Shown here: piece by piece, positions 49,520-59,154 of the stretch
Numbering within the stretch: the first letter of the stretch is position 1
Layout of the letters: each line of letters starts with the position of its first letter
Assembly: GCA_035998445.1 (NCBI GenBank)
Contig: DASYHQ010000050.1
Span: 1 to 64,000, forward strand
Reading direction: 5' to 3'
DNA: 64,000 nt
Source of the DNA: Tepidisphaeraceae bacterium
Lineage (GTDB): Bacteria > Planctomycetota > Phycisphaerae > Tepidisphaerales > Tepidisphaeraceae
The notes under the pieces: model-generated
Told to the model about the DNA's origin: nothing
The model's input: the letters and a program-made list of their open reading frames with translations, nothing else
The model's database searches: none
Program-made: the position numbers and the translations under genes

Positions 49520-50341
49520 CTACGTCCTGGCGATGATCCACTGGTGGATATCGTGGAAGACCTTCGCGCGGCCCGACTCGCGCAGCAGCTCGTGGCGCAT
49601 GCCGGGGTACTCGATCAGCGACTTGTCACCGGCGGCGCAGGCCTGGAAGAACTGGCGGTTGCCGAGCGGGCTGGCGATCACGTCGTCGGTGCCGATCAAC
49701 ATCTGCAGGGGCAGCGTGAACTGGCCTGCGTCGCGCATCACGCGCGGCTGGGCGCGCGTCACACCGTGGTACCAGCGCGGCGTCGCCGATCGCAGCAACA
49801 GTGGGTCCTGACGAGCGTCGGCGAGCATGTCGGGGTCGTCGGTCATCATCTCGGCCTTCAGACCGTTGGCGATGCGGATCGCGGGAATTAGCAGGTTGGC
49901 GCCCGCCGCCAAAATGCGCTTGCCGAACGGCACGACGACCGCGCTCACCAGGAACGGTGAACAAAGCACCACGCCCCCGACCTGCGCTAGCATCCCGCGC
50001 TCGACGGCAGTCGCGGTCACCAGACCGCCGTGGCTGTGCCCCACCACAAACTGCGGCACATCACTTGGCACGGTCGCGACGAACGCCTGCAAATCGTCGA
50101 GGTATTGGTCCCACGGGCTCACAAACCCACGCCGTCCACCCGACCGGCCATGGCCTCGGAAGTCGTAGGCGTGCGACTCGATGCCGGCGCCCGCCAGCGA
50201 TCGCATGAACGGTTCGTAGCGCCCGCTATGGTCACCGTAACCGTGCAGCACGAGGACGCGCGCGAGCGGACGTTCGACGCGCAGCGCGCGCCGGAACAGC
50301 TGCAAGCCGCCAGACGCGAAATGACCTTCCTCGATCGTCAT
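49520..50341 (-). CDS. Alpha/beta hydrolase (monoacylglycerol lipase-like)
   Basis: A 273-residue alpha/beta hydrolase with LVLHGYGDHSGRYEPFMRSLAGAGIESHAYDFRGHGRSGG, the nucleophile motif GHSHGG (Ser103) and a late Asp/His pair (IGTDDVI; PGMRHELL). The GxSxG with HGG suggests a lysophospholipase or monoacylglycerol lipase. The start at 50341 (MTIEEGHF) begins the fold; 28 extra codons upstream are rejected. It is divergent from the SDR gene. Confidence 0.9.
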   Translation of the reverse strand: MTIEEGHFASGGLQLFRRALRVERPLARVLVLHGYGDHSGRYEPFMRSLAGAGIESHAYDFRGHGRSGGRRGFVSPWDQYLDDLQAFVATVPSDVPQFVVGHSHGGLVTATAVERGMLAQVGGVVLCSPFLVSAVVVPFGKRILAAGANLLIPAIRIANGLKAEMMTDDPDMLADARQDPLLLRSATPRWYHGVTRAQPRVMRDAGQFTLPLQMLIGTDDVIASPLGNRQFFQACAAGDKSLIEYPGMRHELLRESGRAKVFHDIHQWIIART

Positions 50342-50512
50342 AGGTGCGACGGCGCAGTCTACACGCGACGGGCATCTCACGAAATCGGCGCTTTCCCTTT
50401 CCGCTGCGGCATCCTCGTTGCACACCGCAACTTGGAGTCGATTCGATGCCAGTGCGGCACGTCGATTAGGACAAGACTAGGACAAACTGTCGATCTAGCG
50501 AGGGAGACTGTC

Positions 50513-51385
50513 GTGGCAAAGAAAAGTTCCAGCCCCAAGAAGACCCGCCCCAGCCAACACCAATCGCGCCGCCCGGGCCTTGAGGAAGACATGAATCCCG
50601 AGCCCGTCGCTGAAATGAAGGACTACAAGGGCAGCGGCAAGTTGGAAGGAAAGATCGCGCTCATCACCGGTGGTGACAGTGGCATCGGCCGGGCCGTGGC
50701 GATCGCGTACGCGAAGGAAGGCGCCGACGTCGCGGTGTCGTATCTGAACGAGCACGAGGACGCCGAGGAGACCAAACGGCAGGTCGAGGAAGAGGGCCGC
50801 CGTTGCATCACCATCCCGGGCGACATTGGCGATGAACAGTTCTGCCGCGACGTGGTGCAGCAGGTGGTGGATGAGCTTGGTGGCCTCGACATTCTCGTCA
50901 ACAACGCCGCCGAGCAGCATCCGCAGCAGGACGTCACGAAGATCAGCGCCTATCAGCTTGAGCGCACGTTCCGCACGAACATCTTCGCGCAGTTCTTCTT
51001 CGTGAAGGCCGCCATGCCGCACCTGAAGAAGGGATCGGCGATCATCAACACGACGTCGGTCACCGCGTACCGCGGCAGCGCGCAGCTGGTCGACTACGCG
51101 TCGACGAAGGGCGCAATTGTCGCGTTTACGCGGTCGCTGTCCGAATCGCTGATCAAGCAAGGCATTCGCGTGAACGGCGTGGCCCCCGGGCCGGTCTGGA
51201 CGCCATTGATCCCCTCGACGTTCCCACCCGAAAAGGTCGAAACGTTCGGCGGCGACGTGCCGATGAAGCGCCCCGGTGAGCCGGCCGAGATCGCGCCCTG
51301 CTACGTCTTCCTGGCCTCGTCCGACTCGTCGTACATGACCGGCCAGATCCTTCACCCCAACGGCGGCGAAGTGGTGAACGCGTAA
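50513..51385 (+). CDS. Short-chain dehydrogenase (stress-related SDR)
   Basis: A 290-residue SDR with a basic N-terminal extension (SSSPKKTRPSQHQSRRPG). Motifs: ITGGDSGIGRAVAIAYAKEG, NNAAEQHPQQD, active-site STVTAYRGS-region Ser and YASTKGA (Tyr, Lys), PGPVWTPLIPST. Matches the YhdG/glucose-1-dehydrogenase-like group common beside stress genes. Start GTG at 50513 with GAGGGAGAC before it; the frame is open earlier but antisense to the divergent hydrolase. Probably first gene of a unit with the MRJP lipoprotein and topoisomerase IB. Confidence 0.92.
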   Translation: MAKKSSSPKKTRPSQHQSRRPGLEEDMNPEPVAEMKDYKGSGKLEGKIALITGGDSGIGRAVAIAYAKEGADVAVSYLNEHEDAEETKRQVEEEGRRCITIPGDIGDEQFCRDVVQQVVDELGGLDILVNNAAEQHPQQDVTKISAYQLERTFRTNIFAQFFFVKAAMPHLKKGSAIINTTSVTAYRGSAQLVDYASTKGAIVAFTRSLSESLIKQGIRVNGVAPGPVWTPLIPSTFPPEKVETFGGDVPMKRPGEPAEIAPCYVFLASSDSSYMTGQILHPNGGEVVNA

Positions 51386-51420
51386 GAAAGTTTCGGTTGC
51401 AACACGTTTGGAGGTCGATC

Positions 51421-52710
51421 ATGTACCGTCGAAGTCGAGCCATCGCGATCCCCGCCAAGCGGGACTGGCGTTACTGGGCCACCGCTATCCTCGCAGGGCT
51501 CTTCGGCGCCGGTTGTGCGACCGACACCCCGCAGGTGACGCGTATTGAAACGCCCGCGCCCGCCAAGGCGCTGAACGTGAACCTGACCGAATCGCCCGCC
51601 GATTACAGCAGCATTCCGGCGACGGGCAACCTTGAGGTGGTCGCGCTGTTCGAGGCCGGCCCCATGCCTACGGGGGTCGCCGTGTCGGAAGGCGGGCGCA
51701 TCTTCGTCTGCTTCCCGCGCTGGGGCGACCCGGTGGAGTTCACGGTGGGCGAGATCGTCGATGGGCAGATCAAGCCTTACCCCAGCCTGGAATACAACAA
51801 GCGGCAGACCGAGTTTCCTGGCACCACGCTCGTGTCGGTGCAAAGCGTGGTGGTCGACGCGACCGGCAAGCGCCTGTGGCTGTTGGACACCGGCAGCATC
51901 AACTTCCAGCCGCGCGAGAAGCACGGGGCGAAGTTGATCGGAATCGATCTGGACACGAACCGCGTCGTGAAGGAGATCGTGTTCGAGGAATCGGTCGCGC
52001 TGCGCACCAGCTACCTGAACGACGTGCGCATCGACCTGACGCGCGGCCGCCAGGGCACGGCGTACATCACTGACTCCAGTGGTGCCGGCAACAACGCGAT
52101 CCTCGTCGTCGACCTCGCCACCGGCAACACGATGCGCCGACTTGACCGGCACCCCAGCACGCTGGCCAACGAACAGTTCGTGCCGCGCGTCGAGGGCAAG
52201 CCGTTGATGGCGAGGGTACCCGGCCAGCCGGAGGCGTACGTCACCATTGGCGCCGATGGCATCGCGATTTCGCCCGATGGTGAGACGCTGTACTACTGCG
52301 CACTCGCATCGCGCGAGTGGTACGCCGTTTCCACCGACGTTCTTGCCGATCCGAAGGCGTCGGCGGCTCAAGTGTCGGCCGCGGTTCGCGAGATGCCCGT
52401 GCGCGACTTCGCTTCGGACGGGCTTGAGACGGACGCTTGGGGCCGTGTGTACCTGACGGACTACGAGAACAACGCGATCCGCCGATATACTCCCGGCAGC
52501 CCGGTGTTTGAGGTGATCGCCTCCAGTCCACGGCTGATCTGGCCCGACACGCTGGCGGTCGCCGGCGACGGCGGCGGGACCGGCTACGTCTACGTGATCG
52601 CCAATCAGTTGAATCGCCAGCCGAACTACCAGAACGGCAAGGACCAACGCGATCGGCCGTTCGTGTTGTTCCGCCAGGCGATCAACGCAGGACCAATTCG
52701 CGTTCAATAA
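51421..52710 (+). CDS. Lipoprotein of the MRJP/yellow family
   Basis: 429 residues with a long positive N-terminus, a hydrophobic span ending in a lipobox (FGAGC) and then a beta-propeller of the major royal jelly/yellow type: VSEGGRIFVCFPRWGDPVEFTVGEI, SVQSVVVDATGKRLWLLDTG, NDVRIDLTRGRQGTAYITDSS, IAISPDGETLYYCALASREWYAV, DGLETDAWGRVYLTDYENNAIRRY. Bacterial members are periplasmic and of unknown reaction. GGAGGT before the ATG at 51421. Eight nt before the topoisomerase gene, so co-transcribed. Confidence 0.9.
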   Translation: MYRRSRAIAIPAKRDWRYWATAILAGLFGAGCATDTPQVTRIETPAPAKALNVNLTESPADYSSIPATGNLEVVALFEAGPMPTGVAVSEGGRIFVCFPRWGDPVEFTVGEIVDGQIKPYPSLEYNKRQTEFPGTTLVSVQSVVVDATGKRLWLLDTGSINFQPREKHGAKLIGIDLDTNRVVKEIVFEESVALRTSYLNDVRIDLTRGRQGTAYITDSSGAGNNAILVVDLATGNTMRRLDRHPSTLANEQFVPRVEGKPLMARVPGQPEAYVTIGADGIAISPDGETLYYCALASREWYAVSTDVLADPKASAAQVSAAVREMPVRDFASDGLETDAWGRVYLTDYENNAIRRYTPGSPVFEVIASSPRLIWPDTLAVAGDGGGTGYVYVIANQLNRQPNYQNGKDQRDRPFVLFRQAINAGPIRVQ

Positions 52711-52717
52711 TTTCTCT

Positions 52718-53812
52718 ATGAGCGCCGACATTCAAGATCCGGTCGTCTCGGCACGCCAGGCAGGCTTACGCTATTGGCAGGCCGAGGTGACCGGCATTCG
52801 CCGGATGAAGGTCGGCGGCAGCTTCCGCTACGTGACGGTGGCCGGCAAGAAGGTGTCGGCCGACGATCTGGCGCGCATCAAGTCGCTGGTGATCCCACCG
52901 GCGTGGCAGCGCGTCAGCATCTGCCCGTATGAGAACGGTCACATCCAAGCCATCGGCTACGACGCGCGCGGCCGCAAGCAGTACCGCTACCACCCCAAGT
53001 GGCGCGAGGCGCGCGACGAGAACAAATACGAACGTCTGATCGATTTCGTCCGCGTGCTGCCGAAACTCCGTCGATCGGTCGATCGACACCTGCGCCTGCC
53101 CGGCATGCCGCGCGAGAAAGTGCTGGCCGCGGTGGTAAAATTGCTCGAAACAACCTTAATTAGGGTCGGAAACGACCAATATGCGAAGGAAAACAAGTCG
53201 TACGGCCTCACCACCCTGCGCAACCATCACGTGAAAGTAACGGCCGACCAATCGCGCTTCCGCTTTCGCGGCAAGAGCGGGGTCGACCATGCGATCGACC
53301 TGCAGGACAAGCGCCTCGCCAAAATCATCCGCCGATGCCAGGAACTGCCCGGCGAGGAACTGTTCGCGTACGAGGACGAGAACGGCGTTGCCCACGATGT
53401 CGGCTCGGCCGACGTGAACGGGTACCTGCAGGAGATCACCGGCCAACCCTTCACCGCCAAGGACTTCCGCACCTGGGCCGGCACCGTGCTGGCAGCCACG
53501 GCATTGAAGGCGTTCGAAGCGGTCGACACCGACGCCGGTCGAAAGAAGAACGTGGTGGCTGCCATCGAATCGGTCGCGAAACGCCTGGGTAACACGAAGG
53601 CCGTCTGCCGTAAGTGCTACGTGCATCCGGTCGTCATCAACAGCTACCTGGAAGGCTCGCTGGCCGAGTCGCTATCCAACAAAGCGTCGGCGGAGATCAC
53701 CAAAGGCCTCAAGAACCTCCCCGCCGATGAGGCCGCCGTGCTGGTGCTGTTGCAGAAGCGACTGAAGGCCGCCACGAAGCGCCCGTCGAAGAAGCTTCGC
53801 CCGGCAGCGTGA
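52718..53812 (+). CDS. Type IB DNA topoisomerase
   Basis: A 364-residue poxvirus-type topoisomerase IB that relaxes supercoils by a 3'-phosphotyrosine intermediate. Motifs: SLVIPPAWQRVSICPYENGHIQAIGYDARGRKQYRYHP, VRVGNDQYAKENKSYGLTTLR and KDFRTWAGT, with the active Tyr301 in RKCYVHPVVINSY. Length is usual for bacterial IB enzymes. It follows the MRJP gene by 8 nt. The element B copy at 53846 lies just after its stop. Confidence 0.95.
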   Translation: MSADIQDPVVSARQAGLRYWQAEVTGIRRMKVGGSFRYVTVAGKKVSADDLARIKSLVIPPAWQRVSICPYENGHIQAIGYDARGRKQYRYHPKWREARDENKYERLIDFVRVLPKLRRSVDRHLRLPGMPREKVLAAVVKLLETTLIRVGNDQYAKENKSYGLTTLRNHHVKVTADQSRFRFRGKSGVDHAIDLQDKRLAKIIRRCQELPGEELFAYEDENGVAHDVGSADVNGYLQEITGQPFTAKDFRTWAGTVLAATALKAFEAVDTDAGRKKNVVAAIESVAKRLGNTKAVCRKCYVHPVVINSYLEGSLAESLSNKASAEITKGLKNLPADEAAVLVLLQKRLKAATKRPSKKLRPAA

Positions 53813-53845
53813 TGTGACGGCATCCATTGCTCCAGCTTCGCCAAC

Positions 53846-53951
53846 TGTCATCCCGATGGGAGGCTTGCCGACCTGACCCATCTCCCACGGCCGAGAACCG
53901 TCCGTGGTTCGAGATCCCTCAGGTCGCCTTCGGCTCCCATCGGGATGACAA
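53846..53951. repeat. Palindromic element B, copy 7
   Basis: Hairpin with ends TGTCATCCCGATGGGAG/CTCCCATCGGGATGACA, between topoisomerase IB and the DUF4159 protein. Confidence 0.85.
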
Positions 53952-54066
53952 CTTGTGGCCGCCGATCGCTCTTTCACCAATCATCTTTCCCCCGGCCCCT
54001 CCGGCAACTTTTCGCCCCTTCCGGTGGTATAACCTTGTGAAGACCTTCGCCCCGGGAGCGTCCACT

Positions 54067-55593
54067 ATGTCCACGCCCATCTCGCGCTACATTCTCGCCG
54101 GATCGCTCGCCATCGCCGTGCTGGCGGGCAACTCGCCCGCCGTCGCGCAGGACTTCGTCAACCCCAAGGCCAATATCCCACCCAAGGCCAAGCCGCAGCG
54201 CCGCAACGCCGGTGAAGGCTTCCCACCGCTACCATTGCCGGCGACGCCGTTGCGCCGCAGCGAGAAGAAGCGAGAACCGTCGCCACCGGCGCTCGTCGGC
54301 AACGTCACCTTCAGCGACGCCACCGCGAAGAAGGCGGGCCTCGATTGGCAGACGACGGTCATCGATATCGAGAAGTGGGTCGAGTTCACCAACAGCCAGC
54401 TGGGTCAGAAGTATCGTTTCGTCGGCACCGATTTCGGCAAATTCAGCTACGACCCCGCCGAGCTGCCGATCCTGTACTTCACCGGCTGGAAGCCGCTGCC
54501 GAAGTTTGACGACGACACGATCGCGCGCCTCCGCCAGTACGTGATGGACGGCGGCACTTGGGTCGTCCACAGCAACTGTGGCCGACCCGAATTCAACGAC
54601 AGCTTCCGCCGGGAGATCGCCCGCATCTTCCCCGATCGCCAGCTGGCGCCCATCCCGGCCGACCATCCGATCTATTCCAGCTTCTACTCCGTCAGCCAGA
54701 TGCGCGTGCGCAAGAACGCCGAGCCGTGGAAGACCGTGCCGACGTCGCTCGGGTTGCTGGAGACGATCAACATTGGCACGCGCGCCGCGGTCATCTTTTC
54801 GCCGATCGATCTGTCGACCGGCTGGAACGCCGACGCGAACCCGATTGAAGGCGGCGTGCTCTACGCGCAGGACGACGCGCTAAAGCTCGGCAGCAACATC
54901 GTCACCTACTGCTTAGCCGAGTTTCAGTACGGCCGATTTTTCAGCCATCAGAAGGTCTACCATCAGGCGACCGACGCCACGCGCGACCAGCTCGTGCTCG
55001 GGCAGATCGTGCACAACGGCGACTGGGACCCCCTGCCCCACGGCCTGCCGAATTTACTGAAGACGATGGACACGAGCACGACCCTCAACGTGCAGTTCAA
55101 GCGTGTGCCCGTCGACCCCGACGAGACCGACATCTTCGCGTTCCCCGTCCTGTTCATGACCGGCCAGCGCGACTTCCGCTTCAGCGACACCGCCCGCAAA
55201 AAGCTCCGCGGCTACCTCGACAACGGCGGCACGCTGCTGGTCGACAACGCAGTCGGTGGCAGCCAGTTCGACGAAGCCTTCCGCCGCGAGATCGCCGCGA
55301 TGTATCCCGACAAGAAGCTCGCCCCCCTACCGGCCGACCACCCGCTGTTCACGTTCGTGAACGACGCCCAGAACGTCCGCCTCACCCCCCTTGCGGCCAG
55401 CGAACGGGGTGGCGGCGTGACGCCCCCGCAACTGGAAGCCATCGAGGTCGACGGCTCCCTGCCGGTCATCTACTCGCCCCTCAGCATGGCCGCGGGCTGG
55501 GAGCAGCTGCCGCGGGCGTACAACAAGGGGTATTCGGATGCGGACGCGCTAAAGCTGGGGGTGAATTTGCTGATGTACGTGGTGAGCCACTGA
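54067..55593 (+). CDS. Exported protein with two DUF4159 domains
   Basis: 508 residues with a Sec signal (YILAGSLAIAVLAGNSPAVA). Two related domains of about 200 residues follow: each has a PxLYFTGWKPLP- or FPVLFMTGQRDF-like strand, a DGGTWVVHSNCG / NGGTLLVDNAVGG loop, an FRREIA(A/R)(M/I)(Y/F)PD(R/K)(Q/K)LAP(I/L)PADHP motif and a late INIGTRAAVIFSPIDLSTGW/LPVIYSPLSMAAGW motif. That shows an internal duplication of DUF4159, often seen in proteins next to MoxR/aerotolerance (Bat) genes; MoxR lies about 1 kb on. Function not established. Confidence 0.88.
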   Translation: MSTPISRYILAGSLAIAVLAGNSPAVAQDFVNPKANIPPKAKPQRRNAGEGFPPLPLPATPLRRSEKKREPSPPALVGNVTFSDATAKKAGLDWQTTVIDIEKWVEFTNSQLGQKYRFVGTDFGKFSYDPAELPILYFTGWKPLPKFDDDTIARLRQYVMDGGTWVVHSNCGRPEFNDSFRREIARIFPDRQLAPIPADHPIYSSFYSVSQMRVRKNAEPWKTVPTSLGLLETINIGTRAAVIFSPIDLSTGWNADANPIEGGVLYAQDDALKLGSNIVTYCLAEFQYGRFFSHQKVYHQATDATRDQLVLGQIVHNGDWDPLPHGLPNLLKTMDTSTTLNVQFKRVPVDPDETDIFAFPVLFMTGQRDFRFSDTARKKLRGYLDNGGTLLVDNAVGGSQFDEAFRREIAAMYPDKKLAPLPADHPLFTFVNDAQNVRLTPLAASERGGGVTPPQLEAIEVDGSLPVIYSPLSMAAGWEQLPRAYNKGYSDADALKLGVNLLMYVVSH

Positions 55594-55628
55594 GTCAATC
55601 TGCGACAACGCTTACGGGCGGCCGAGAC

Positions 55629-55946
55629 ATGGAAATGCTTCTGCTGATAGTGCCATTGGCGATATGTATCGCCAACTGGTGCTACCCATGGAATTCGCTT
55701 GCGACGCCTCGCGGAATCATCGCGTTGCAGTTGCCATGGCTGGCAATTCCCGTCTGCGTCCTATACGAAATCCTGATGCGGCGGTCGTACAACATCCGCG
55801 TTGATCTTGTAATCCTTGGACCGCTAGCCGTTCTGGTCGCATTGGTCACGCTTGTACTTTACATCGTCCGCATGACACGGATCGTCCGCTGCCGTCGCGA
55901 GCTAAATCGTGGGCGAGGATTCGATGTGGTGAAGCCCAAGAACTAG
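55629..55946 (+). CDS. Small membrane protein, function unknown
   Basis: 105 residues with about three hydrophobic spans (LLLIVPLAICIANWC, IIALQLPWLAIPVCVLYEIL, LVILGPLAVLVALVTLVLYIV), then a basic tail (RCRRELNRGRG). Ribosome-binding site is GGCCGAGAC, modest. Between the DUF4159 and antitoxin-like genes. No family recognised. Confidence 0.55.
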   Translation: MEMLLLIVPLAICIANWCYPWNSLATPRGIIALQLPWLAIPVCVLYEILMRRSYNIRVDLVILGPLAVLVALVTLVLYIVRMTRIVRCRRELNRGRGFDVVKPKN

Positions 55947-56054
55947 AACCCGCGCACCGTTCGTATTCAATGGCGACCCAGGTGGCGCTAACCTCCGATA
56001 CGCACTCGGAAACGGCGTGCCGGCCTGATAAGATTGTCGAAACGGAGTGAGTCC

Positions 56055-56279
56055 ATGAACAATACGACGACGTTCGATGAAGTGCTGGACGCGATCGAGC
56101 ATCTGCCGGTTGAACAGCAAGCCGACCTGGTAGACGTAGTTCGTCGTCGGCTGGTCGACCGTGGCCGACAGCGCATCGTCGCCGACGCCAAGGCGGCGCG
56201 CGCCGAGCTTGCCGCGGGCCAGACGCAGCCGACCTCCCTCGACGATCTTCGCTGGAGGTTTGATCGGCTCACATGCTAG
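56055..56279 (+). CDS. Antitoxin-like small protein, no toxin adjacent
   Basis: 74 residues: NTTTFDEVLDAIEHLPVEQQADLVDVVRRRLVDRGRQRIVADAKAARAELAAGQTQPTS then DLRW. The pattern is that of type II antitoxins normally followed by a RelE/ParE-like toxin, where the last codons overlap the toxin start. Here a 7-base overlap is kept, but the next gene is a membrane protein without the toxin signature. The ATG at 56055 has GGAG before it; an ATG 7 codons upstream is rejected. Confidence 0.7.
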   Translation: MNNTTTFDEVLDAIEHLPVEQQADLVDVVRRRLVDRGRQRIVADAKAARAELAAGQTQPTSLDDLRWRFDRLTC

Positions 56280-56527
56280 TCCGTTTCGCCATGTATCTTC
56301 CGCCTCTGGCGCTACTGTTGATAGCAAGGGTTCTTCCCGATCGGTGGCGTAGCGGCCGCACGGAAATGGATGTCCGCGATGTGCTCATCAACATCGCGGT
56401 TTGGTGGTCCCTCGGGATCGTTGCTTGGCTCATCTATCGCTTACTCCGGTTGCTGTCCGATGTACCGGCAACACCGGTTTGCGGATTTGAGGTGGTGCCG
56501 CAGCATGATGACGAGAAGCCACGATAG
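56273..56527 (+). CDS. Small membrane protein overlapping the antitoxin-like gene
   Basis: 84 residues with two hydrophobic segments (AMYLPPLALLLIARVLP; VLINIAVWWSLGIVAWLIYRLLRLL) and a polar tail. It starts in the antitoxin-like gene's last codons (ATG at 56273 within ACATGCTAG), a coupled arrangement usual for toxin genes, but it has no RelE/ParE sequence. Not recognised. Confidence 0.55.
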   Translation: MLVRFAMYLPPLALLLIARVLPDRWRSGRTEMDVRDVLINIAVWWSLGIVAWLIYRLLRLLSDVPATPVCGFEVVPQHDDEKPR

Positions 56528-56661
56528 ATCGTCCCTCACGCTGCGGCCGACGACGTAATACGTGGGTTGTTGCCTTGCGATTCAACCCTGAGCTAGCCGG
56601 CGCGGTATAACCGTTGGGCTGACGTTTTCGTCCGCCACCATCTGCTAACCGGGAGCCGCGC

Positions 56662-57714
<1,053 letters not shown>

Positions 57715-57964
57715 CGCTCAATCGCTGTGAAGCGCGGCGAGATGGGATGAGGCGGGACCCATAAAATCGCCAGTTGCGCTCGCTATTGGTACAACCGGTT
57801 CAGGCCGGCGGTGCGGCACCTCTTTTGCTTTTCAGAAGTTCGTGTTCGCGTTGACAGACCGCAGGTCGGTGTCATAATTCGATCAGCGTAACCAACGCAC
57901 TCCGCGGCTAACGATTCTTACATCGGTGGCCGATCCGCAGGCCGCCTTGAGAAAGGCAATTGCC

Positions 57965-58399
57965 ATGGCCGGTTCGCAGTTCGCAACACCTCCTCGCGTC
58001 GCCCCATCGCGTCCGACCCGTCGTTTCACGCTAGACGAAGCGAACAAGACGTTGCCGCTGGTCCAGCGCATCGTCGGTGACATCGTCCGCGTGAACGCCG
58101 AGGCCACCGCGTTGAAGGATCATCTCGATTCGCTGCGCGACAACGCCGAGATCACCCGTGCCAATAAGGAGCTCGACAGCCGCGTGGCGCGCCTGGCCGA
58201 ACTGGTCAGCGAGCTGAGCGACGTCGGTGCCGAGCTGAAGGACTACCGCACGGGCCTGATCGACTTCATGGGCCGCCACGAGGGCCATGATGTTTACCTC
58301 TGCTGGAAGCTGGGCGAGGAGAAGATCGCCTTCTGGCACGAGCTAGCCGCCGGCTTCGCCGGGCGACGGCCGGTGAGCCAGTTGAAGGAAACCGAATAA
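57965..58399 (+). CDS. DUF2203 family protein
   Basis: A 144-residue DUF2203 protein: RRFTLDEANKTLPLVQRIVGDIVRVN at the start, a coiled-coil middle (ALKDHLDSLRDNAEITRANKELDSRVARLAELVSELS), then DVGAELKDYRTGLIDFMGRHEGHDVYLCWKLGEEKIAFWHELAAGFAGRRPV, the diagnostic C-terminal block. Function unknown. The ATG at 57965 opens the conserved block; an earlier ATG adds nonconserved residues. Confidence 0.85.
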   Translation: MAGSQFATPPRVAPSRPTRRFTLDEANKTLPLVQRIVGDIVRVNAEATALKDHLDSLRDNAEITRANKELDSRVARLAELVSELSDVGAELKDYRTGLIDFMGRHEGHDVYLCWKLGEEKIAFWHELAAGFAGRRPVSQLKETE

Positions 58400-58501
58400 A
58401 CGCGGGTAAGCGTGGAAGATCAAAGCGGTGCATCGACTGGCGATTCTGCCGGTTGATGCACCGCTTCTTCTTATGCCCCGCCCGCGACCGACGCCTTCTG
58501 T

Positions 58502-58790
58502 AGGACAGGCATTCCTGCCTGTCTCTCCCCCCGCTCTCCCCCCGTATTCATTCTTCGGTCTTCTATTGCACAGGAATTCTTGCCTGTGTCTCTTCTGCCA
58601 TTGCCTTCTGCAGGGACGGACATTCTTGCCCGGACCTGCACTGCAAAAAAATGGCCGGTTGTCGAGCCGTCATCCTGAGGTACTCCGAAGGATCTCCCCC
58701 CGTATTGCGTTGCGAAGAGATCCTTCGGTGTACCTCAGGATGACGATTGCTCCGTCAAATGCATAAGTCCGTTCTTGCCTGTCTCTCTGT
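58502..58790. repeat. Noncoding stretch with small ACAGG...CCTGT dyads and palindromic element D
   Basis: In the 755-nt spacer between the DUF2203 gene and xseA (58400-59154) several copies of a short dyad occur: at about 58502-58522 (GACAGGCATTCCTGCCTGTC), 58567-58589, 58611-58636 and 58768-58782. Element D copy 2 (58669-58747, CATCCTGAGGTACTCCGAAGG...CCTCAGGATGA) is among them. No gene is evident; a GGCACGAAGGAGGACACGAAGG simple repeat follows at about 58815-58850. Confidence 0.8.
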
Positions 58791-59154
58791 CGCTTGTCGA
58801 AACAGGGAGCCACGAAGGCACAGAGGCACGAAGGAGGACACGAAGGAAACGAGAGGTGTTGCGCCAGATCTGCTTGGACTGCGCAGCGCGTCCGTAGAAA
58901 TGGATAGTGTGTTCTTTGACAACTGAAGACCAGCCTCACCGTGCCTCGCCAGCCCCGCCGCCTGCATCAGATGGTGCACAATGGTGCAAAATGGTGCACG
59001 GATTCGCCTTTTCATTTACCCAAACCGCCGTCGACCTGAACGTGGGTTCGATACGGGTTGCGCGCGAGGATGGCGAGAAGCAGCGCAGAGGAAACTGCCT
59101 TCGCGACAGGGTCGCGAAGGCTGTACTGCTAATCGGATGGAATGCGAGCCAAGG

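Noticed and set aside
56055-56279. Complete type II toxin-antitoxin pair
   Set aside because: No recognisable toxin follows; the next gene is a two-span membrane protein.
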